Positions 11,382 to 25,900 of a stretch of 64,000 nucleotides of DNA are shown in pieces. The stretch is from Coriaria nepalensis (taxonomy: Eukaryota; Streptophyta; Magnoliopsida; Cucurbitales; Coriariaceae). The translations under genes and the position numbers were made by a program. Numbering within the stretch: the stretch's first letter is position 1; each line of letters opens with the position of its first letter. Where the stretch lies: assembly GCA_027186245.1 (NCBI GenBank), contig CP114484.1, positions 74,501 to 138,500 of the forward strand, read 5' to 3'. The notes under the pieces were generated by a model. It did not search any database. It saw only the letters and a program-made list of their open reading frames with translations, and had not been told where the DNA came from.

Positions 11382-13109
11382 ATGGCAGTGATGAAGAAGA
11401 GGAGCAGCTGGACATCCATGCTCATCCCAAGCTGCTACCGGCGGGCACCGGAACACCAGCCCACGAAGGCGGCCAACAACAAGGTTGCCGCGAAACAGAG
11501 TCCATCATCTCCGACCTGGCTTTCACAACTAGATTGGAGTAACCCAAGCTCTCTCTATCTGTCAGAAGACATCTCCATGTCCATTGCAGGATCTAATCTT
11601 CAAATCTTCACGCTAGCAGAGATGAAGGTGATCACACATAATTTCTCCTCCTCTAACCTTCTCGGTGAAGGTGGGTTCGGCCCTGTGCACAAAGGCTTTA
11701 TCGACGACAAGCTTCGCCCCGGTTTGAAGGCCCAACCTGTTGCTGTTAAGCTCTTAGACTTGGAGGGTTGTCAAGGCCATAGGGAGTGGTTGGTGCGTTA
11801 CTTCATCCATGAATTAATTTAACCCTTTCTTAGATTTTGTTTCTGTTTCTGATTATATATATCACTAATAAGTTTTTTGATTGATGAAAATCAAAACAGA
11901 CGGAAGTCGTCTTTCTCGGGCAATTGAGGCACCCCCACCTGGTGAAGCTGATAGGGTACTGCTGTGAAGATGAACACAGGCTACTGGTCTATGAATACAT
12001 GCCCAGAGGCAGCCTAGAAAATCAACTCTTCAGAAGTACGTACTATTCTAAGAATTAGAATTAGTATAACTTTCTTTGAGCAAAATCAATTGAGGATGAA
12101 ATATATGTGCAGGGTACTTAATGTCATTGCCTTGGTCTGCAAGAATGAAAATCGCGGTTGGAGCTGCAAAGGGTGTAGCTTTCCTTCATGAAGCAGAGAA
12201 GCCTGTCATTTACCGTGATTTTAAGGCTTCTAATATCTTGTTAGACTCTGTAAGCACAGCACAAAGCTTGTTTATCATTTGTTCTTCCTTTGCTTCGAAA
12301 TCGTCTGACTGGTATATTCTTCTGTTTGGACAGGATTACACTCCAAAATTATCAGACTTTGGACTAGCCAAAGATGGTCCAGAAGGAGATGACACGCACG
12401 TGTCCACACGCGTTATGGGTACAGAAGGCTATGCTGCTCCCGAATACATCATGACTGGTACGTATATAATATACATAGAATTATTCAATCCATCTTTCCT
12501 ATAATTAATAATGTTCAAATCTATTATTTTCCAGGCCATTTGACAGCGATGAGTGACGTGTACAGCTTTGGAGTTGTGCTTTTAGAGCTTCTCACAGGGA
12601 AGAAATCTGTGGACAAAAGCCGTCCTCATAGGGAGCAAAGCTTGGTTGATTGGGCCAGGCCTATGTTGAACGAACCCAGAAAGCTTAACCGGATAATGGA
12701 CCCAAGACTCGAGGGCCAATACTCTGAAACGGGAGCTAGAAAGGCAGCCCAATTGGCTTACCAATGTCTTAGCCACAGGCCCAAATTGAGGCCCAAGATG
12801 AGTGATGTTGTCAAGATTTTGGAGCCCCTCGAGGACTTCCACGACATTCCAAGTGGGCCCTTTGTTTACACGGTTCCATCCGAGTGCGGAATAGTCCCGG
12901 AATGTGAAGGACAGCAGCAGGAGAAAGACCGGCACCGTCATCGCCGCCACGGCCGCCACAGCGAGCGGCACCATGGCCATGGGCATAGAGATAGTAGTAA
13001 TCTCAGATATCCAAAATCGCCAAACTTAAACTCTGAGACATCTTGGCGTCAGAGTTACAATAATAAGAGTGAGGGGCTCCCTCCCAGCATGCAACAAGGC
13101 AGTGAATAA
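11382..13109 (+). CDS. RIPK: RLCK subfamily VII kinase, RIPK-like
   Basis: Five exons, 11382-11792, 11900-12035, 12113-12249, 12334-12457 and 12535-13109, encode 460 residues. It is a cytoplasmic Ser/Thr kinase without an extracellular domain or membrane span. Features: glycine loop [11 protein letters not shown] at about 95-105, ATP-binding Lys123 (VAVKLL), catalytic Asp218 in [14 protein letters not shown] (the Tyr-Arg-Asp form usual in RLCK-VII), DFG at 236-238, and activation loop with [15 protein letters not shown]. The tail is very His/Arg-rich ([18 protein letters not shown]). The start [10 protein letters not shown] lacks the Gly2 needed for N-myristoylation. Length and N terminus match Arabidopsis RIPK (At2g05940, about 462 residues), which phosphorylates RIN4 and acts in immune signalling; that function is from the family, not the sequence. 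Confidence 0.93.
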
Positions 13110-13756
13110 TCATCAAAATCACAGAATCACTGTAACTGTGTAGATAGATACTAGATGTATACTTCATTTTTTTTTTCAAATGTGTTGTAATGGGTTTCTA
13201 TTAAAAAGTAAAAAAAACTTCTTCTCGGGAGATTTTACACGAGAATCAGATTGTAACTTTTATGTTGATTAGAATAGACTAAAACATGAACTCCCACACA
13301 TATTGTAACAACTAACAAAGTTGGGATATTCCAATTTGCAAATACATTTGTTATCGTCAATGCTTGTATGTAATTAAAACATGTCTGGAATGACAGATTG
13401 AATTCAATTATCACAACATTCAACTTTATACCTACCAACTCTACCTTCTGAAACGTTACGTTATACATCTAGAGATATATCATCAAAATATAAAGACGAC
13501 ATTTTGTTTTTAAAGGTACAAGTTGTGTTATTGCCCATTAAGTTTGGGCCTCAAGTACCAGATATGGGCCTAGAATCCAAAATGTGATGTAATCTGCGCC
13601 GCGCGGGGGAAGCCTTGTCACTATTTTCACCCGGTAAAGTTACCAACTTTCTGTTTCTCTCTCCTTCAACGCCAAATTTCCATTCTCTCTTAAAACACAA
13701 TTTCTGCTCTCTCTCTCTAGCCAATCGTACCTCGGAACCGAGCCCTAGTTTCTTCA
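13110..13756. other. Intergenic: RIPK 3' flank and RBX1 promoter/5' UTR
   Basis: The 3' flank of the kinase gene is followed by the RBX1 promoter. The final 100 bp before 13757 are CT-rich, as in many plant 5' UTRs. No other element was recognised. Confidence 0.5.
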
Positions 13757-15587
<1,831 letters not shown>

Positions 15588-16400
15588 ATTTTTCACTGGG
15601 TTGGAAGGTTGGATCTTGAATTTTCCTTGTGCCATATTGCGGATAAGGATCAGAATCCCTTAAATCTCTCTCCTGCAGTCTTATTACCTTTGACAACTTG
15701 CTTAGCAGCCTTTTCTGCTGTAAAGAAAAGCATTCTCTGTATGAATATCTGAATCTGTCATGTGTATTTTATGTTGGTTAGTTTCTTAGGATTGAACCTT
15801 TTACATTATACAGTATTTGTTGGATTCATGAACAACATTATATATGCCAAATGCACCATCTGATCTTTGTCTGACGCTTTGTAATAGTGCTTTGTAACAA
15901 CGGCCCGGGACTGATATGTGCTTTGATCGTTTTAAGTTTTAATCACCTGAGTTTCTGTGAAATGATATGTTATATTGGATTAGCCGTCCTCGTACATAAT
16001 TACACGAACGTGTTTTTAGCAGACGATTGATGTCAGACACCGTATTCCCTTAGCATTAGCTACTATTATAAGGATATGCTACAACAAAACAGATTAACTG
16101 AGTTCAATACGATGTGGAAACGTATATGTGAACATTTACGTTGACTGTTGTTCATTCATGTTATTGAACGTATCCCTTAGTATGAGGTCAACATAAGTTT
16201 CGTAGTTCGCATTCTCATATCACCTACATTCCATTTTTGTTGCATTTCAACATTTAGAACTGTAAATCAGTTGATTGCTTATAAAATATAGAATCTTGGA
16301 CGGGACAATGTATCGATTGGAGAGAGATGGTCTAAATTTATAAATCGCCAAATCGTACGCCATTACAGCAACAGCCACAGCCACAGCGTTAAATAGCACT
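15588..16400. other. RBX1 3' UTR and downstream spacer
   Basis: The stretch holds the RBX1 3' UTR and AT-rich spacer up to the LINE target site. A short CAGCAACAGCCACAG-type tract lies near 16365. No coding content was recognised. Confidence 0.5.
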
Positions 16401-16416
16401 TAGCAGACGGTGTCCT
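16401..16416. repeat. Left target-site duplication of the LINE
   Basis: The 16-mer TAGCAGACGGTGTCCT here is repeated exactly at 19830-19845, bracketing the LINE body. Duplications of this length are typical of target-primed reverse transcription. Confidence 0.95.
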
Positions 16417-19400
16417 CTCTTTTTTTTAAAAAAGAAAAAAACAGAACATCTTATATATTGAAAAAGAAAGGATTTACTTCTCAATGACCGGAATTTCTGA
16501 CCTATTTTTGTGCAATAGAATGAAGAACCGAATTCTCAATAAAAAATAAAACAGTGGATTCTGTCCTTAAACGAGATAGGGTATCAGCTACAAAGTTGCA
16601 TTCCCTAAACATATGAGCATAGTGATAAGAAATCAGAATTGAATAATATTTTAAAAGTGCGAGAGGCGTCAATCCATACAAGTTTTACGGATGATTTGAG
16701 TGAGAGCCTTGGAGTTAGATTCAATAATGAGGGGGAGATAGCCAACCTACGGAGTAAGCTGAAAACCATAAAATAAAACAAGAATATACTCGAAAACTAT
16801 TAGTGCATGACATAATCCAAAAGCAGCTTTAATATGCCCATCATGGTGATGAATAAGACTACCACCACTCGCCTTACCATATTGATTCAGAAATGACACA
16901 TCAACATTTAGTTTAAAATGATCTAAAGATGGAGCGACCCATGTACAAAGGCGAAAAGGATGCATAGGCTGCATGGAAACTTAATAGCCAAATTCACTAA
17001 AAATATTATTCTCCAAAGCATTAGTTGCATGCATGGAAGACCAGAACTTTGTAAAATCCTGAGTCCATCCAATAACCTTGTAAATAATCATCTGACTAGA
17101 AAGCGTTATTACAAGAAATCCAAATCTCCCAACAAATGAGAAGGAGAATAAGATCAAGTTGTTTAACATGGCCTGTAACATGAGAAGTAGACCACATGTT
17201 GTAGATTACGAATAAGGTACATTGACACTTGCGAGGCCACCTGACTGTAAGAAAAAAGATGCGAAATAGATTTCTTACTTCTACCATGATAGCAGAGCCA
17301 AGCGGAAGGAAAAACAATCCCCATTTTCTTAATGTTAGCGTCAGCAACAATGGCATTCTTACAAATTTTCCAACCACCGAGCTTAATCTTCAAAAGTCCA
17401 TGAACGTCCCAAAGATAGGAAAAGGAAGTAATCCCACCATGCTGAGCGGAAATGGCAGACTAGCATACCTAATAGAAAACTCTCCATTCTTCTCTGGGGT
17501 CTAAACTCACCTATCAGACTCCGGATTAAGCAAAAGAATATCTCCTTTGGGAAATTTGAGGGGCCGAGAGAGCATAAAGTCGCCAGTTTCTACTGTTAAC
17601 AGTGTGGTGGAGAGAAAGCTTGGAAGGAGGCTCAAATTCAGCGCAAAGGAGACCAACATCCTAATCATCCATCCAAAAGTCAATAGATTTTCCATCCCTG
17701 ATAGACCAAACCTGTAAATCAAGATATAAAGGAACCAAGGCAACCATATCCTTCCAGATTTTAGAATTCGAATTACAGCAAGACCACTGAGATGGAGGTA
17801 ATCCATGAGCGTATCTCGCATGCATGAACCGACACCCTCGGGTGTCACCTTGAAGAAGGCTCCAAATCCTTTTGAGAGTAAAAGCCATGGAAATATCTAG
17901 CAAGCTGCGAAGATTTAGGCCTCCCAGATTAGTAGATTTGCAAATTGCCTCCTAAGAAATCCAGTGGTGCTTCCTGTCCCCATCCTGAGAACCCCGAAAA
18001 TCTCTCCATAGAAGACTCAATAAAGGAGACGACCAATTTCGGAATAGGAACAGAGGCAAGAGTATGAATCGGGATAGATGGTAAAACATGTTAAAGCAGA
18101 ATAAGCCTACCCGTAGCAAAGAGAAAATGGCTACACCAACCCACAAGTTTAGAAGTAATTTTCTCCATCAAGTCATGAAAATGAGCAACCTTCACTCTAC
18201 CATAAGAGATGAGATATAAGGAAAAGAATATTTTTGGAAACTAGAAAGATGGGTGATCAAAGAATTGCATAGAAGAGAGGAATTAGCGTGCACATAGAAA
18301 TTGCTCTTAGACATGTTAATACGTTGGTCGGAAGCAGCTTCATATGTCTTAATGATCTGCAATAAATTCTAAGTATAAGGTTAACTGCCATTAGTAAAAA
18401 CAAGTGTGTCATCAGCAAACAATAAATGAGAAAGAGGAGGGCAGCCTCTTTTTGTAGCATAACACCCAAGAGACTATGGAAGTAGAAGGATCTTTTGATG
18501 TGTCAGCAGTGACCCGATGAGAATTAACAGAGGTCGTAACCACTGAGTTGTTTCTTGGAGGAGGAGGAGCAATCCCACTTTCGTGCTGCCTGCGGCACTA
18601 TGCGACCAAATGCCCTTGAATGTTATAGTGATTACAGAAAGAGCGGAATTTCTAGTAGACTACCTCTTGAACAAAACCATCTTACTTTCCTACCCAAACC
18701 GAAAAAGGTAAGGGCTTCATGAGATCGACTTCTACACAAACCCTAGCGAAGCTCAAACAAGTGTGGGAATTTGTGGTTGGGTCAAAAGCAGGCACATTCC
18801 CAATCAGGCTTGCTATTGGCCAGAGCATATATGGGAGGTAATAATTAACTAGTTAACTGTCAACTGGTGAAAGTTGATCCAAATTGGAGTAATGGATGCA
18901 TTGTGATTAGTGTTGTATGCCCTATTCCATTTAATAGAGGCAACCTCACCAGACAATGCTGTGAATAAATCTTTTTCCAGTAAGAACCGAATCAGTAAAG
19001 AATGCGAGTCTAAAAGGCCCATAACAAACTTTCCTTCCAAGCCCCAGTTAGTATTGATGAACAATTGGATCTCCTCGAGTGACGGACGGCCCTTCATAAA
19101 AAGTAAGACCACAGCTTTATCGAAAAAAGCTTCCGACTGGCAACAACAACATTTGAGAATGAAATTGCTAGCATTCCATCCTTTAACATACGTACGACAT
19201 TCTACCTCAATAGACGGTATCTTGATTTGATCCATGACAAAAGCGGCATAGCTTCGAACACAACCTTTCGCTATATAAGAAGCCCTTAGGTTGTAGATGA
19301 AACTTTCATGACTGGAGTAACCCGTTGATGATCCGCCATGGCTCTATCACACTAATCCCCAACTCGGAAACCACTAAATAAGAAGAGTTCTAGAATAAAA

Positions 19401-19829
19401 CAGTACGAACACACCAAACTAAGTAATCCTAAGCCCAAATTTCAAAGCTAACCAGGTTTCCACTGACCCTAGATTCATGAGCTCCGATGAGCAAGGATAG
19501 AGAAAAACATGCCTCACACACGACTTTATCCTCTAAAGAAGTTCGAAGCGGAACTCCCTCTATTTTCTAGAGGTTGCTCTGATTCTGAAACTACTGGAGA
19601 GGACATCCTTCGAAAGAAGACTAAGCTGAAGAAGAAGAGAATATTAAGGCTTTGATGGCCGGTGAGTCTGGCAGTTCAACTCCCAGGAGCTACTGGTGCC
19701 ATAACGTGGTTGGCGGCGGCGCCATCCGCTTTCAGCATCTGATCCCTACGCTTTTAGTTACCCTCAGGAAGAGCATGCACTTCAGGGGGCTCTCTCCTTC
19801 CACGCCTTCAGCCTTTTCACGCACCCACC
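16417..19829 (-). mobile_element. L1-type LINE retrotransposon, internally deleted and decayed
   Basis: The element lies on the minus strand between perfect 16-bp duplications. Its 3' end at 16417 carries an A-rich tail (T-rich on the plus strand, 16417-16442). Near the 5' end, a DUF4283-like ORF1 segment is readable at 19235-18849 (FMKGRPSLEEIQLFINTNWG), continuing to a VEVDLMKPLPFPVWVGK segment near 18720. Downstream are a reverse-transcriptase FADDTLVFTNGS motif near 18420-18390, a zf-RVT segment (VWSIRDGKSIDFWMDD, about 17700) and an RNase H-like segment (LDHFKLNVDVSF, about 16920). The endonuclease and most of the reverse transcriptase are absent: only about 0.4 kb separates ORF1 from the FADD motif. 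Stops and frameshifts are frequent. It is a dead copy of about 3.4 kb, compared with 5-6 kb for complete plant L1 elements. Confidence 0.92.
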
Positions 19830-19845
19830 TAGCAGACGGTGTCCT
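19830..19845. repeat. Right target-site duplication of the LINE
   Basis: Exact copy of the 16-mer at 16401-16416, at the 5' end of the minus-strand LINE. Confidence 0.95.
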
Positions 19846-22800
19846 TGCAATAGGAAAATGGAGCCCATGGTCCATAGGAATTAGGATAGTACGTAGGGCT
19901 TTCAAGCAGATGACAACATCACATCACCACCCACACACAGACATTGTCCACTACACAAATTGGTAATTGTATATATATTTGGTCCTCTTTTATTGCTGTT
20001 TAAGAGATAAACTAATGCATATATGCGTAGTAGAGGTAGTGGTAGTGGTCGGACTAGCTTAACGTGTGAAAGGCAATGGTGCCGTGTAGATCTACAAACA
20101 CTGCCATTCATATCATAACATATTATTGCACTCTCGACTAACTTATTCCTTATCTTTGTCTCTCGGTATCTTGAGTTACTCGTTTCGATCGGAATATCAC
20201 TCTTTTCCCTCATCTTTTAAAACAGAAAAAATGGCTGGCTGCACTCTTTGATCTGAGATCTGAGATTACACACTCAATTAATAATTAATTAAATTAATCT
20301 GACTTTAAAATTTTTGTTTATGATAAGAATAAATATCTTGGAAAGTCGGCATCAAAGCATGTGGAAGATGGAAACAGGAAGGGAAACATGTTTCTGATAT
20401 TTTTTGCACACACCTTCCCATGCATGCATCGATTCATTTCATGCATGGTGCATCGATTTATGGAAGAAAATGCGGTACGTGGGAGATGCTGATCATCTAT
20501 CATATGTTGAAACTTGAAATTACTCCTCACTTAATTAATCTTGCTCCCTCTTTGATTAGGTTTCCTTTACTGATCAAATTAGTACATGACAACATCATTA
20601 ACTGCTAGGTTCTTCTTCATTTCAATTTCGTTTTTCTAAACCCAAAACAAAAATGAACTTAGTTGAATAATTCCGGATGGATCTCCCGTTTCTTGTAAGA
20701 AGAATTGAAAAAAGAAGGCAATATATATATATATATATATATAAACTCACTCTTGTAAGGCACTTATTGAACTAAGTAGCTCCTTCAGATTTACTTTTAA
20801 GAAAAGGTTGCAATATATATATATATATATTATGCACATGGGTTTAGGTGTGTTTGAAATATTGAATAATTAATTTCGACTTTAGTCGAAAGTTAATGAT
20901 GTAAAATAATGATTTTTAATATGTTTCTAGACAGCTTATACTTTTCCTTATTCTTATGTTCAATTTACATAAACCAAACACCATGGCTATGGCTACCATT
21001 TTGCTTATTATTGAGAGATACTCTAGAGTCTAGTATGGCCTTGGGGGGGAAGAAAGGATTTGAATTTTATGCTCGCAAGCTTTGAATTTTATGCTCGCAA
21101 TCTTTTCATCGGGACATGAACTGAGAAGATTAACATTATGCTCTTTAACTAGCTAGTCAATGATCATGATGGAGGACCGGGCCCCGTCCAATGGTGATTA
21201 AAGAAGCATATTTCTATTTCTATTTCTATTTCTATTTGCATGCAAACAACCACAGTACTATATAGTCAGTACTCAATTTACAAAAAAGAAAAAAGGACAA
21301 AAACAAAAGGCAGCTCTTTTGCTTTTCTTTTACTTGTTTCGTTCTTCCTTTTAATAAAGAAAAGAGGGCAGCAACCAGCATGCACTTTTGAGATTGAGAG
21401 AGTGAGTGGATAATGGTAATGATAATATGATAATGGTAATGGTAATGGTAATGGTAATGGTAATGGTTTGTAGCGGAATTGGTGCCTCCATCCCCGCTCA
21501 GCTTATAATTATATTCTGCAGTGCTGGTGCATATCATTATGTTATGGCTTGATTATGACGACCGGTTATGATTAATTAAGCGCATTACCTCCTCCTTGCT
21601 CCATCCCTTCACGCCTAATGATTCAAATAACTGCATACTGCATACTGCATACTTTTTTTTTTTTTAATTAGGATAACTCTCCCATCCTGACTTATAAAAA
21701 ATGATTGCACTCACAACATCGTCAAATACATTTATAATATAATTACAAATATAATACAGAAAATTTAAACTTAAGCCACAAACTTCATGAGTCAACCGCC
21801 CAACTATGTCAATTGTTAACATGTTGATGTCCTGTGTTTATTGCTACTGATCTAATACTGAACCTATAATTGAAATGCCTCACTGCACTCATCCTTAATT
21901 TCAAGGGTTCCAATTTAGTCATTATTTATATATTTATGTTTGTCTTTGTGTATAAATCTCGGTTGTCTTTATAGATCCAATAGTTAAAAGATATATCATG
22001 TCATAAGAAAAAATATAAAAAATGTAAGTCAATTGAAATACGACTAATTTATGAGTTGTATTTATTCACAATTGCGACTAACCTCTCTCTTTTACTTTGA
22101 ATATAATGGGCATATTGAGTTCCCGATGCAAATCGAGTTTATGGTTCTGAACGAATTCTCGATCTAGTATTTGGTGTGGACCGAGAACTCAAACCTAGTA
22201 CTTGATTTGAACCGAAGTTTCGGACTTAATACTTAATCTGGACTGAGGACTCAAACCTAGTACTTGGTCTAGACCGAAGACTCAAAACTAGTACTTTGTT
22301 TGGACCAACATTTTATACCATTCTTTATTATTTTCGCATTACCAAACTTTAGAAATAGAGAAAATTAGTTTAGGAAAGGTTAAAGATATCGGTCTAGGAA
22401 GAGAGCTCGATCTCAGAAAAGTAAAAAGAAGTCGTGCGAAAAATAATTTTAACATATTACATAAAAAATTTTCAGTTTGTCAATTATTTTATATAAATTC
22501 ACGTCAACCATATAAACTTTCATATTAATACAAACCTCGTTTAAATTATTTTTACATAATATATCTTTTAACAATTAAATTTATAACTCAAGATTTACAT
22601 ACAAAGACAAAATGCAAAAATAAAGATCGAATCCGAACTCTAATTTCAAACCCGCTCTTACTTTATGCCTATATTTTTGACCGTTATTACTATACAACGC
22701 AGTCGCAGTCGCAGTCAAAAAAAGTGTCAGTCACCCTCTGCTTAATTTCGCTTCTCATCTCATGACATCAAAAAATGTATCCGTTACCGATTTCCGTTGT

Positions 22801-23529
22801 TAAAAACGCCAAATTTGGGCCGTAGAAATTTGCGTCACCTTCTTATTTGACTCTCTCGTGCAATGCATTTTATCATCACAGGTAAAATACTTAAATGCCC
22901 CTCAATTAATTACCTAGCTAATTGGAATCACTTTCTCAATAATGAAACTATAAAATTTACTAGGGAGTGAGTGGTGGCGGCATTGGAGGAGATTAGGCGC
23001 GGGCCCCCCTCCAAAGCTTAACGTGCCTCCAGCTGTGTACTGTCTTCATCATGTTTCATAGATACCTAAAAAAGTAAAAATAAACAAACAAATAAATAAA
23101 TAAATAAATAGTAAAAAGTAAATGGCTTTTTTCTATTTCATGCACGCTCATTAAATTGCCTGCTAATCCAGTTCAACAAATCACGATAATGCGTTTTTAG
23201 AGCATTGCTTAATATTAAAAACTAAATCCACGTATCGCGGAAGTGGTGGCATTGCGGTAAATAAAAGCAAAATCAAACCCCAAATGATTCTTCCCCATCT
23301 TATTTAATCCCGACAGGAGTCTCCACTTTCCCTTCAGACTCCAATCCACCACTGCGCTGTCAGACGAGATGACACTCTCTGTAGGGGGACGACACCTTTT
23401 CTTTTCTTTTACATATTAATTATTTCACCTTTTCCTATTTTTATTCATAAATAATATACAGTACTGTAGCAATCCCCTCACTCGAAGCATTTCTGCAAAA
23501 ATCCATCTTTCTCTCTACCAGTGGTCTCC
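19846..23529. other. Long intergenic region upstream of the subtilase gene
   Basis: About 3.7 kb of AT-rich DNA without a recognisable gene. It holds TA repeats near 20719-20743 and 20811-20830, TTTCTA repeats near 21213-21238, TAATGG repeats near 21432-21467, and a 31-bp degenerate minisatellite listed separately. The last few hundred bases are presumably the subtilase promoter. Confidence 0.5.
22164..22310. repeat. Degenerate ~31-bp minisatellite, about 4.5 copies
   Basis: A unit of the form CTAGTACTTGGTNTGGACCG followed by AAGACTCAAAC recurs with substitutions at about 22164, 22195, 22227, 22257 and 22288. Copies differ at several positions, so the array is old. Confidence 0.8.
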
Positions 23530-25900
23530 ATGGCCAGATCCTGCTTTCTTCCCATCCTTCTTCTTCTTGCTTATGTCTCCGGCGCAGTAATGGCAGCCAA
23601 GAAAACCTACATTGTACACATGAAAAACCATGCCAAGCCTTCCTCCTACGCCACCTACCATGACTGGTACTCAGCTCATCTCCAATCTCTCGATTCCCAA
23701 CTCTTCTACTCCTACACCACCGCCTATCAAGGCTTCGCTGCCCCTCTCGATCCTGCTCAAGCAGCCTCCCTTCGCCAATCCGATTCAGTTCTCGGCGTCT
23801 ACGAGGACACAGTTTACAACCTCCACACTACACGCACCCCTGAGTTCCTCGGCCTCGACCCTCAGTTTGGTCTCTGGCAAGGTCACAATGCGCAGGGCCT
23901 TGACCAAGCTTCCCATGACGTCATCATCGGAGTCCTCGACACCGGAGTCTGGCCGGAGTCCAAGAGCTTCGACGACTACGGTATGCCTGAGATCCCCACC
24001 CGTTGGAGAGGTCAGTGCGAGTCCGGACCGGACTTCACACCTTCTCTCTGCAACAAGAAGCTCATCGGAGCTCGCAGCTTCTCCAAGGGATACCGGATGG
24101 CTACCGGGGGCAGCTACTTCAAAAAGCCGACGGAAACTGAGTCGCCCCGGGACCGAGACGGACACGGTACTCACACTGCCAGCACGGCAGCTGGATCCCA
24201 CGTGGCAAACGCCAGCTTACTCGGCTATGCTAGTGGCACGGCGCGTGGGATGGCCACACAAGCGCGGGTCGCCGCTTACAAGGTGTGCTGGACCTCTGGC
24301 TGCTTCGGATCCGACATTCTAGCAGGTATCGATCGAGCTATTTCGGACGGTGTGGATGTGCTCTCGCTGTCTCTGGGGGGTGGATCAACTCCTTACTACA
24401 GAGACACCATAGCAATCGGAGCATTCACGGCCATGGAGAAGGGCATTTTTGTCTCCTGCTCGGCCGGGAACAGTGGGCCTAGTAGAGCCTCATTGGCGAA
24501 TGTAGCTCCGTGGATCATGACGGTCGGCGCCGGAACTTTAGACCGAGATTTTCCAGCTTACGTCCAGCTCGGGAACAAACTCCGGTTCACGGGGGTGTCG
24601 CTGTACAGCGGTCGTGGAATGGGTAATAACCCGGTGGCTATAGTTTATAACAAAGGAAGTAACAGCTCGAGCAACTTGTGCCTGCCCGGTTCGCTCGACC
24701 CGGAGGTGGTACGTGGGAAGGTGGTGGTTTGCGACAGAGGGATTAACCCACGTGTCGAGAAGGGCGGGGTTGTACGCGACGCGGGTGGCGTTGGGATGAT
24801 ACTCGCCAACACCGCGGCCAGCGGTGAGGAATTGGTGGCGGACAGCCACTTGTTGCCGGCAGCTGCCGTGGGAAAGAAGGTGGTTGATAAGATCAGGGAG
24901 TATTTGAGGTCTGATCCGAATCCAACGGCGGTGATCAGTTTTGGTGGGACCTTGTTGAACGTGCGGCCTTCTCCCGTTGTGGCGGCCTTTAGTTCTAGGG
25001 GGCCCAACCTCGTTACTCCTCAGATCCTCAAGCCGGATGTAATTGGGCCTGGAGTTAATATCCTGGCCGCATGGTCAGAGGCTATTGGGCCTACTGGACT
25101 GGAGTCGGATAAAAGGAAGACCCAATTCAATATCATGTCAGGTAACTTTGCTCTAAATGTATTGTCCAATTAGTTAACAGAAGGAAACACTGACAATCGG
25201 AACTATGGAATCTGTAGGAACGTCCATGTCTTGCCCACACATTAGTGGGCTTGCAGCTTTGCTGAAAGCGGCCCATCCAGACTGGAGCCCAAGCGCGATC
25301 AAATCCGCATTAATGACGACCGCATACACAGAGGACAATACAAAGTCTCCTCTACGAGATGCAGCCGCAGCAGGAGTGTCGGCATATTCGAATCCATGGG
25401 CTCATGGGTCGGGCCACGTGGATCCACACAAGGCCCTCTCACCTGGCCTTGTCTACGACATCTCGACCGAAGAGTATATAAGATTCCTATGCTCCCTGGA
25501 CTACACTATTGACCATGTGCAAGGCATCGTCAAACGCAGCAACTTTTCTTGCGCGAACAAGTTCGCCGATCCCGGCCAGCTGAACTACCCGTCGTTCTCG
25601 GTGGTGTTTGGAAACAAGAGGGTGGTCAGATATACACGTTTACTGACGAATGTAGGGCCTGCTGGATCGGTTTATATAGCGAGTTTGAAAGCACCGGGGA
25701 ATGTGAATATGACCGTCAAGCCGACGAAACTTGTGTTTGGAAAGGTTGGGGAGAAAAAGAGCTTTACAGCTACTTTTGTGACGAGTAAAACTGCAATCCC
25801 AAGTGGTCGGTCTGATTTTGGATCGATTGTGTGGAAGAACGAGCTATACCAGGTGAAGAGTCCTGTTGCATTTGCATGGACATGGACGCGGCTCTTCTGA
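23530..25900 (+). CDS. SBT1.8: Subtilisin-like protease, SBT1.8 type
   Basis: Two exons, 23530-25141 and 25218-25900, encode 764 residues; the 76-nt intron splits Gly538. The start is the ATG of [20 protein letters not shown], a signal peptide of about 22 residues. Then come an I9 propeptide ([20 protein letters not shown] to about residue 110), the S8 domain with Asp137 ([10 protein letters not shown]), His212 (GHGTHTAST), oxyanion Asn314 (SCSAGNSGP) and Ser540 (GTSMSCPH), an inserted PA domain (about 345-475) and a C-terminal Fn3-like domain ([19 protein letters not shown]). The whole catalytic set is present. Members are secreted, processed proteases of the cell wall. Coding GC is high, giving long but meaningless reading frames on other strands. 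The best Arabidopsis match I recall is At2g05920, beside RIPK. Confidence 0.94.

Noticed and set aside
16981..18469. Many short minus-strand frames as separate genes
   Set aside because: They are fragments of one decayed LINE ORF2, bracketed by its target duplications.
19652..19966. 104-codon plus-strand frame
   Set aside because: It runs antisense to the LINE 5' end and across its target duplication, and has no protein features.
20341..20500. Possible miRNA hairpin with repeated GCATCGATT
   Set aside because: The repeats are direct rather than inverted, and no known plant miRNA sequence is present.
21232..21537. Minus-strand frame with a His-Tyr repeat
   Set aside because: Produced by the TAATGG microsatellite.
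23630..24322. 230-codon plus-strand frame, and opposite-strand frames at 23785-24201 and 24538-25007
   Set aside because: They overlap the intact subtilase in other frames; the Ser/Thr/Pro-rich translations are by-products of its high-GC third positions.
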